Below are positions 58,284 to 64,000 of a DNA stretch of 64,000 nucleotides, in pieces. The stretch is from NCBI GenBank assembly GCA_002748835.1, contig PDTL01000022.1, positions 1-64,000 of the forward strand. Direction: 5' to 3'. Made by a program: the position numbers and the translations under genes. The notes beneath the pieces are model-generated. The model did no database searches. It saw only the letters and a list, made by a program, of their open reading frames with translations, and was not told the origin of the DNA. The stretch's first letter is position 1; each line of letters starts with the position of its first letter. The DNA is from Deltaproteobacteria bacterium. GTDB lineage: Bacteria; Desulfobacterota; Desulfobacteria; Desulfobacterales; GCA-2748835.

Positions 58284-59627
58284 ATGAAGAAAGTGATTTT
58301 ATGGGCACTGGTGATGGGTTTTTTCAGCAACACGGCGTTTGCAGGTTGCGTCGACACGTTTGGTATCGGTGCCAAGGCAACGGCACTCGGCGGGGCATAT
58401 GCCGCATATGCGGATAATGTTTATGCGTTGTATTACAATCCTGCCGGGTTAAGCCAGATTGACAGCGCCGTCTTTTCAATCGGTGTTATGGGACTTCAAC
58501 CTGATGGAAAAATTACTAATTTTACGGTAGAAGGTGATGATGCTATTAAGGGAATTGATTTTTCAACGGATACGGACTCACTGATCGTTCCGACGCTGGG
58601 TGCGGCCTATCCGGTGAACGAGAAGCTGACACTCGGTCTGGCTGTGTATGTTCCCTTCGGGCTGGATGTAAAATGGAAGGATGATCCGGCAAAGAACCCG
58701 GCATCCTACAACTGCTTTCACTCCTGGTATATCCGTGAAGTCGTCACCCCTGGGCTTTCCTACACGGTGAATGACAAGCTGGCAGTGGGACTGGGGGTCT
58801 CTCTGGGAAAATCCATGGCAGGGGATGAACTCGTGTTTGATGCATTCGGGGTCGATCTCGGCCAGATTAAAGTGGATGTGGAAGACAGCTTCAATTACTC
58901 GTTCAACGTCGGAGTGATGTACAGGCCGCTGGACCACCTGACGGTGGGTCTGACCTATCGTTCCAGGACAGATACGGAATTTGACGGGGATCTGAAGATC
59001 AAGCTTAATGATGCCGGGCGAGCGTTTCTGACTGCGAATCCTGTCCTGGGTGGTGTGTTTCAGCCTGTGGTGGATAATCCTCCGGATGCAACGGTTGAGT
59101 ATGATCACCCGGATCAGTTGCAGGCCGGTATTCGTTTGATTACGAAAAACAATATTTCGCTTGAATTTGATCTGGTCTGGACAAACTGGGCCAGCGTTCA
59201 GGAGTCGCAGATCCTTCAGCTGAGTGGCGAAAGTTCTGCTGTGCTGGGGGCCCTGTATCCTGGCCGAAGAATTGTGTATGCCCGCCACTGGAACAATACC
59301 AAGCAGATCCGCATGGGCGCGGAATGGTCGATCACGGACGTTGTTACGCTACGATGCGGGTATTTCTATGATCCTACACCGATTCCCGATGATACCTTTG
59401 ACTTTCAGTGGCCGGACGGAGACAAAAAAATCTATAATATCGGTGCCGGTTTCAACCTGGAAAAATGGGCCCTCGAAACGGTGGTTACATACGCTACTGC
59501 GGAATCGAAACGAATTATCGGCGGTGAAAGTGGAAATTTGAATCACTCCTATGATGATCATCACGTCTCCCTAGGGGCGGATGGTTATATACTGGGCTTC
59601 GGGGTGAATGTTGCCTATCAGTTTTAG
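58284..59627 (+). CDS. FadL/OmpP1-family outer-membrane channel
   Basis: Outer-membrane beta-barrel for hydrophobic substrates such as long-chain fatty acids or hydrocarbons (447 aa). A signal peptide (about 1-20, ILWALVMGFFSNTAFA) is followed by the N-terminal hatch with the family signature GIGAKATALGGAYAAYADN and YYNPAGLSQID. It ends GVNVAYQF, a C-terminal Phe expected for barrel insertion. The frame is open from 58203 but ATG 58284 begins the signal peptide. The substrate cannot be read from the sequence. It is a single gene with its own terminator. Confidence 0.9.
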   Translation: MKKVILWALVMGFFSNTAFAGCVDTFGIGAKATALGGAYAAYADNVYALYYNPAGLSQIDSAVFSIGVMGLQPDGKITNFTVEGDDAIKGIDFSTDTDSLIVPTLGAAYPVNEKLTLGLAVYVPFGLDVKWKDDPAKNPASYNCFHSWYIREVVTPGLSYTVNDKLAVGLGVSLGKSMAGDELVFDAFGVDLGQIKVDVEDSFNYSFNVGVMYRPLDHLTVGLTYRSRTDTEFDGDLKIKLNDAGRAFLTANPVLGGVFQPVVDNPPDATVEYDHPDQLQAGIRLITKNNISLEFDLVWTNWASVQESQILQLSGESSAVLGALYPGRRIVYARHWNNTKQIRMGAEWSITDVVTLRCGYFYDPTPIPDDTFDFQWPDGDKKIYNIGAGFNLEKWALETVVTYATAESKRIIGGESGNLNHSYDDHHVSLGADGYILGFGVNVAYQF

Positions 59628-59660
59628 GCGGTTATCCCACCGTGGTTGAATGCGTAGCAT

Positions 59661-59699
59661 AAAAAGGCCGGTTCCGGTATTTTTCGAATCGGCCTTTTT
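59661..59699. terminator. Bidirectional terminator after the FadL-type gene
   Basis: AAAAAGGCCGGTTC (59661-59674) pairs with GAATCGGCCTTTTT (59686-59699) with one wobble. A and T runs on both sides let it serve the plus gene and the convergent minus-strand group. Confidence 0.88.
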
Positions 59700-59725
59700 C
59701 GTGTGAAGCGTATTCTCCGTGTTAT

Positions 59726-60202
59726 TCAGCTGTCTTGTTCAGACGTTGGGAGAATGGTATACAGAAATGACGCGATAACCGTCTCCAGTGCATCGACGGG
59801 CACACTGGAGACGGATACGGCACTATCCCGGATGGATTTACCCGCCGTATGAACAGAGGCACTGGTGCCCGTAATCAGCGGGTGCCACTCTGGCAGGGGC
59901 CGTCTTTCGTGCAGGCATCGGTAGGCGCAGTCCAATGGCAGCCAGGCCAGGGATTTGGTATCCTTCGGGTCCAGACGGATGCAGTCCGGGTGAAGCTCGG
60001 TTCGGCGATCATAACACAGGCACCGGCAGGTATCGAGATCAAGCGCCTTACAGGCCACGCGGGTGTAGATGATCTCGCCGGTGTCCGCATCCTGGAACTT
60101 GTAAAGACAGCACCGGCCACAGCCGTCGCAGAGTGCTTCCCACTGGGACCGGGTCAGGCTGCTGAGGAGCTGTGTTTCCCAGAAACGATCCGGCGTGCTC
60201 AT
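59726..60202 (-). CDS. YcgN/UPF0260-like cysteine-cluster protein
   Basis: A 158-residue member of the UPF0260 (YcgN) family, which shares the YkgJ-like Cys cluster. Motifs: LCDGCGRCCLYKF near residue 24 and VACKALDLDTCRCLCYDRR near residue 50; the latter part (HPDCIRLDP) is conserved. It probably binds a metal or Fe-S cluster; role unknown. Its start overlaps the 72-residue gene upstream by four bases. Confidence 0.87.
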   Translation of the reverse strand: MSTPDRFWETQLLSSLTRSQWEALCDGCGRCCLYKFQDADTGEIIYTRVACKALDLDTCRCLCYDRRTELHPDCIRLDPKDTKSLAWLPLDCAYRCLHERRPLPEWHPLITGTSASVHTAGKSIRDSAVSVSSVPVDALETVIASFLYTILPTSEQDS

Positions 60203-60417
60203 GCGTCTGCGGTATCGTCTCCGTCCATGGGGCGGATAAACATTTTCAGTTTTTCAAACAGGCTGTCCGGCCAGACCGAGGCGAATAAAAACGCGTCAAT
60301 TTCTTCGTCCGTCAGCGTCTGCTTTAAATTGGGGGGCAGGCTGTCAAACGCCTCCTGACGCTCCTTTTCCGGTTTCCGCCGTTTTCCCCTCCCCTTTGTG
60401 GCGCGGGATGCACTCAT
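60199..60417 (-). CDS. Small hypothetical protein
   Basis: A 72-residue protein, basic at the start (ATKGRGKRRKPEKER) and acidic at the end (MDGDDTADA). Unrecognised. Tight coupling to the YcgN-like gene (4-base overlap) and a gap of 11 bases to the cyclophilin gene upstream support it as a real gene of this minus-strand operon. Confidence 0.6.
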   Translation of the reverse strand: MSASRATKGRGKRRKPEKERQEAFDSLPPNLKQTLTDEEIDAFLFASVWPDSLFEKLKMFIRPMDGDDTADA

Positions 60418-60428
60418 GAGTCCCTCCG

Positions 60429-60956
60429 TTACGCAGGAAGATCCGGAAAGGACGCATTCAACGCTTTATTCCATTCCGCCAGCGTGTCTGCATGATCGGC
60501 AAAGAGTTTTTCCGTGTCACCGGTAATGGTGACAGCGTTGATGGTATCACCCTGGCGGATGTTCATGACCACGTCCATGTCTGATTGGGAAACCACGGCG
60601 CCAAAAACCGAGTGTTTGCCGTCCAGGTGAGGCGTTGGCGCATGGGTGATGAAAAACTGACTGCCGTTGGTGCCCGGACCCGCATTGGCCATGGAGAGGA
60701 TCCCCGGGCGGTCGTGTTTGAGGCTGGCATCGAATTCATCGGCAAAGCGGTAGCCCGGCCCCCCGGTACCGGTGCCGTAGGGGCATCCGCCCTGGATGAC
60801 AAACCCGGCAATAACCCGGTGAAAGGTCAGGTTGTCATAGTATCCGCGCCTGGCGAGATTGACCAGGTTGAGGACGGTCAGCGGGGTTTGGTCCGGGGTG
60901 AGGTCCAGGTTGATATCCCCTTTGGACGTATGGAAGGTCGCACGAAGTTCTGTCAT
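60429..60956 (-). CDS. Cyclophilin-type peptidyl-prolyl isomerase
   Basis: Proline isomerase (175 aa, no signal peptide, so cytoplasmic PpiB-like). Core motifs: NLTFHRVIAGFVIQGGCPYG near residue 43, GTGTGGPGYRFADEF, and NGSQFFITHAPTPHLDGKH near residue 97. First gene of the minus-strand group. The ATG follows CCAAGGAAAACACC. Confidence 0.94.
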   Translation of the reverse strand: MTELRATFHTSKGDINLDLTPDQTPLTVLNLVNLARRGYYDNLTFHRVIAGFVIQGGCPYGTGTGGPGYRFADEFDASLKHDRPGILSMANAGPGTNGSQFFITHAPTPHLDGKHSVFGAVVSQSDMDVVMNIRQGDTINAVTITGDTEKLFADHADTLAEWNKALNASFPDLPA

Positions 60957-61009
60957 GGTGTTTTCCTTGGATGATGGATTATTGACACGATCGAACCGCC
61001 TTTATGGCG

Positions 61010-61067
61010 ACTCGCAAATACCGGTACGCAGTATATCCGAATACGGTTCGGATACAACGTAGCGAGT
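61010..61067. repeat. Nested inverted repeats between two minus-strand genes
   Basis: Inner arms TATCCGAA (61034-61041) and TTCGGATA (61047-61054) are perfect; outer arms ACTCGC (61010-61015) and GCGAGT (61062-61067) enclose them. It sits between the FAD/Fe-S gene stop and the cyclophilin start. It lacks a T run on either strand, so it may be a factor-dependent terminator or an operator. Confidence 0.55.
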
Positions 61068-61075
61068 AGTCAAAC

Positions 61076-64000
61076 TTAAATGTTAATGGCCTCTGCGGAG
61101 ATGAGCAGGCCGGGCAGTTCGGCTTCCCAGTCATTTCCGCCGATACCGATGGCCAGTTCTTCGGCAATATGCCGGACTGTTATCTCCCTGCCGGCTACTG
61201 TACGTCCAAGCCCCTGAAGGCAGGACGGGCAGTTGGTGAGCAGGGTGGAAACCGGCTCCGACTGTTGCGTACACGCAATCTGCACGGCTTCCGACTTTTT
61301 GGTAAGCATGGCGCCGGTGATATCCGGCCGGCTGACAGCCAGCGTACCGGCTTCGGAACAGCAGTAGGGCGTCGGTGTGACCGTATAACCGAGGTCTGTC
61401 AGCAGCACGGGTGCACGGGCTGTGAGGGAATCATGGCAGGGCGCATGGTAGAGTACGGCCCGGGCATTCTCTGGCGAGAGTGACGCATCTGCGTTTTTGA
61501 GCACATAGTCGGAGATATCCTGAATCGGTGCATCAAAGATGTGTTCCGCCTCCATTTCCAGCAGGGCTTCACGGCAGGTGCCGCAGGAGATTAGGCAGGC
61601 ATCAAACGCCAAATGCCTTAGCATCTCACGGATTTGGGTAAAAATAATCGAATCCTTGAGGGTCTGGCTGGCATGGGCTTCGGTTTTGGCATTGGCTTTG
61701 ATGGGAAACCCGCAGCAGAGAAAGGGCGGCGGCAGAATGATCTGTATACCGGCCTTGAGAAGCAGGTAAATCGCTGCTTTGCCCACCTGGGAATAGAGTC
61801 GTTCAGATCCGCACCCCGGAAAATAGAACACGGTTTTAGTGGCATCGGCCTCGGGATACAGCAGCAGGGCCTGGTTCGCGTCGCAGGGCGGCAGAATGTC
61901 CCGGAGGGTACCCCGAGGTGCTTTGGGAAGGGGCGCTTTGAGCAGGGTAAAGGGCCACTGTTTCTTGATCCCCATAACATCCGGCACCGCCTCTGTCACA
62001 CGGGCACCCAGACGCTGGGCATGGCCGCCCCACTCAACGGCGGCCTTACGGAACAGAGCGTTCTGCAGTGCATTCTGGCTGCCAAGGTAATTCAGGGTGG
62101 CCTGGGTGATCAGGGGCGTTTTTTTGTATTTTCGATTCAAGAGGATTTTTCGTTCGAGCAGGGACACCTCCGCGGTATCGATATCCACTGGACAGGGCGT
62201 ATAGCACTTATGGCACAGGGTGCAATGATCGGCGATTTCCTCCAGATGACGCAGGTGCTTGAAACGGGTGGAATGAAACCGCTGCACATCGTAGAGCAGG
62301 GCTTCGATGAGGGCACCAATGGCCAGGTTCTTGTTTCGTGGGTGGTAGAACATGTTGTCGGCCGGATAAAAGGTGCAGCAATCGACTTTGCATTTTCCGC
62401 ACCGGACACAGGCGGAGATCTTGTTGGAGAGCTCTTCCAAATAACTGTGCTGGAGGATCCGGGCTTCCAGCTCCAGCAGGTTGAAAGAGGGGGTAAAGAC
62501 CCGGTCCGGAATCAGCGGGTCGGAAAGTTTGTTCGGGTTCATCACCCCATCGGGATCAACTTTTTTCCGGTACTCGGTAAGCTCCATGACCCGTACAGGA
62601 TTCATGTATTTCATTTTGGTGATGCCGATACCGTGTTCGCCGCTGACCACACCGCCCAGCTCCACCGCTTTGGTCATGACGTTGTCTGCCGTGGCATGGG
62701 CGCGTTTGAGCATTTCCTGGTCATTGGAAAAGACCGGAATATTGACATGCACATTTCCGTCACCCGCATGCATGTGCGTGGCGATTACAATTCGGTGGGC
62801 ACGGGTTTCTTCGTAAATGCGGCGGATTTCAGCCTGCACGCGCTTGTATCCACGGAACAGGTTGAGTAGCTCGTTAAAGATGCGCGGGTCACGAGGGCCT
62901 GCGACCAGTGTACCGTCTGCCGCTTCAACCGCTGCCGGTTCCAGGCAGATATCCCTGGCTTTCAGTACCTTGGCGATCATCCATTGGGGATCTTCGATGG
63001 GTTCGGCGACCTCCAGGTAGGCGATGACATCCCGGATGAAGGTTTCCTGGTTGTGACGGTCTTCGGACAGGTTATACGCATCGACAAACCGGGTGAATTC
63101 CGCCAGCTGATCCAGGGGAAGCACAATATCTTCATTGAGCTTGAACGCATTGGTGCGGCGGGCAATGGCCCCCAGGCGTTTCCGGTCCCGCCAGAATCGC
63201 TGCGCTTCAGTTTTGTCTGCAGCGATGAACAGGTAGCTGTTGGGATAGGCGGCCAGAAGGGTCTTGAGCCGGTCAATCCCCCGCTGAATTTGCGTTTCCG
63301 TATGCGCTACCATATCGATGAGTAGCACGGCTTTGGGGGTCTCGCTCAAGGGAGATTTGACCTTGTAGTCGATGGCCCGGACGTATTCATCATCAAAATG
63401 TTCAAGCGCCATGAGCGCTTCTTCACCCTGGTTTACGAAGGTGCGTGAGATGGCGACAATCACCTCGCTGGCCTCTTCCATGTCCGGGCCGAAGAATTCC
63501 AGACAGAAGGTTTTTTCAAAGGGATAGGCAGAGTAGAGGATGAACTCGGCAGATGTGATAATGCCGTCGGTTCCTTCCTTCTGGATCCCGGGGACACCGT
63601 TGAGGGCCTTGTTGGTGATGTCTTTGCCGAGCCCTTCCTTGCGGACGTCGATGCCGGTCATGGAGATGGTGTCAACACAGCTTTCATTTCCTTCATCCTG
63701 TTCCCAGACCTCAAAGGTGACGGTGTCTGTGGGCATGATTTTTCGCATGCGGTGATCGACCCGCCGGACCTCATGGTTTTTCCCGCCGGGCATGGATATT
63801 TTGAACGAGACAATGTTGTCAATGCAGGTGCCCCAGAGCACCGCCTTTTTTCCACCGGCGTTTTCGGCAATGTTTCCGCCGATGGTCGCGGCCCATGAAC
63901 TGGTGGGGTCGGTGGCAAAGATCAGGTTGTTTTTCGCTGCGTATTTCATGGCCGCATCGGTGATCACGCCGGTTTCCAGTCGGATGATCGGACACACCCG
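61076..64000 (-). CDS. FAD-binding/Fe-S dehydrogenase, D-lactate-dehydrogenase-like (5' end outside window)
   Basis: A very large oxidoreductase; more than 970 residues are visible and the N-terminus lies beyond the right edge. In order: the FAD-binding PCMH part (WAATIGGNIAENAGGKKAVL), an FAD-linked oxidase C-terminal domain (HMHAGDGNVHVNIPVF, GGVVSGEHGIGITKMKYMNP), two ferredoxin-type motifs (CVRCGKCKVDC; CTLCHKCYTPCP), and CCG domains (FYFPGCGSERLYS, LCCGFP, SCGTCREAL, CPSC). This is the GlcD/LdhD plus GlpC layout of respiratory D-lactate or related 2-hydroxyacid dehydrogenases. Substrate unproven. The cyclophilin gene lies downstream. Confidence 0.88.
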   Translation of the reverse strand, partial: RVCPIIRLETGVITDAAMKYAAKNNLIFATDPTSSWAATIGGNIAENAGGKKAVLWGTCIDNIVSFKISMPGGKNHEVRRVDHRMRKIMPTDTVTFEVWEQDEGNESCVDTISMTGIDVRKEGLGKDITNKALNGVPGIQKEGTDGIITSAEFILYSAYPFEKTFCLEFFGPDMEEASEVIVAISRTFVNQGEEALMALEHFDDEYVRAIDYKVKSPLSETPKAVLLIDMVAHTETQIQRGIDRLKTLLAAYPNSYLFIAADKTEAQRFWRDRKRLGAIARRTNAFKLNEDIVLPLDQLAEFTRFVDAYNLSEDRHNQETFIRDVIAYLEVAEPIEDPQWMIAKVLKARDICLEPAAVEAADGTLVAGPRDPRIFNELLNLFRGYKRVQAEIRRIYEETRAHRIVIATHMHAGDGNVHVNIPVFSNDQEMLKRAHATADNVMTKAVELGGVVSGEHGIGITKMKYMNPVRVMELTEYRKKVDPDGVMNPNKLSDPLIPDRVFTPSFNLLELEARILQHSYLEELSNKISACVRCGKCKVDCCTFYPADNMFYHPRNKNLAIGALIEALLYDVQRFHSTRFKHLRHLEEIADHCTLCHKCYTPCPVDIDTAEVSLLERKILLNRKYKKTPLITQATLNYLGSQNALQNALFRKAAVEWGGHAQRLGARVTEAVPDVMGIKKQWPFTLLKAPLPKAPRGTLRDILPPCDANQALLLYPEADATKTVFYFPGCGSERLYSQVGKAAIYLLLKAGIQIILPPPFLCCGFPIKANAKTEAHASQTLKDSIIFTQIREMLRHLAFDACLISCGTCREALLEMEAEHIFDAPIQDISDYVLKNADASLSPENARAVLYHAPCHDSLTARAPVLLTDLGYTVTPTPYCCSEAGTLAVSRPDITGAMLTKKSEAVQIACTQQSEPVSTLLTNCPSCLQGLGRTVAGREITVRHIAEELAIGIGGNDWEAELPGLLISAEAINI

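Overview
The window looks like chromosome from a dissimilatory sulfate-reducing bacterium, most likely Desulfobacterota (Desulfobacterales-like). The direct evidence is a full sulfate-activation and electron-transfer block at 33.6-43.3 kb: aprB-aprA (APS reductase), qmoA-qmoB-qmoC (quinone-interacting oxidoreductase) and, convergent to them, sat (sulfate adenylyltransferase). Most of the window is moderately GC-rich. No rRNA, CRISPR array or prophage is visible. There are two tRNA genes (elongator Met-CAU and Leu-CAA).

Layout. 0-11.5 kb: gltX (minus), then a long plus-strand housekeeping run: rpmF, acpP, rpiB, glyA, dCMP deaminase, nrdR, the riboflavin genes ribD-ribE-ribBA-ribH, nusB and a metallo-hydrolase. 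It converges on an MltF-like lytic transglycosylase. The fatty-acid genes usually found between rpmF and rpiB are absent except acpP. 11.7-24.6 kb: a 1382-residue, internally duplicated membrane protein of unknown function, xanthine phosphoribosyltransferase, a Ski2-like helicase (minus), and a BMP-type nucleoside ABC importer (binding protein, double ATPase, two permeases).

24.6-31.5 kb: an IS3-family transposase remnant, then a distinctly AT-rich block carrying a 5-formyl-THF cyclo-ligase, serS, thrC, a double-LysM protein and a TPR lipoprotein. It ends at what looks like the tail of a disrupted gene. This is the best candidate for replaced or transferred DNA. 31.5-33.1 kb: a minus-strand pair, an SDR protein lacking the catalytic Lys and a YkgJ-type cysteine-cluster protein.

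33.6-43.3 kb: the sulfate-reduction block. aprBA and qmoABC are separated by a terminator; an FKBP isomerase faces sat across back-to-back hairpins; sat has a strong inverted repeat in its leader. 43.5-61 kb: a DUF1232/J-domain fusion, nadE whose glutaminase cysteine is replaced by Trp, a radical SAM protein, mnmG, a CbpA-like DnaJ, hpt, a 901-residue acidic zinc-ribbon membrane protein with DFSDLE repeats, tRNA-Met, small proteins, ddl, a fused purD-purE, a YrdC/TsaC protein, tRNA-Leu, a FadL-type outer-membrane channel, and a minus-strand group (YcgN-like, small hypothetical, cyclophilin). 61-64 kb: a large FAD/Fe-S D-lactate-dehydrogenase-like protein that runs off the right edge.

How it works together: Sat makes APS, AprBA reduces it to sulfite, and QmoABC is thought to link AprBA to the menaquinone pool. 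The riboflavin genes supply the flavin these enzymes need. Purine salvage (xpt, hpt, BMP transporter) and de novo synthesis (purDE) also recur here. The most unusual items are the purD-purE fusion, the NadE active-site loss, the duplicated 1382-residue protein, the AT-rich serS-thrC block and the DFSDLE-repeat protein.
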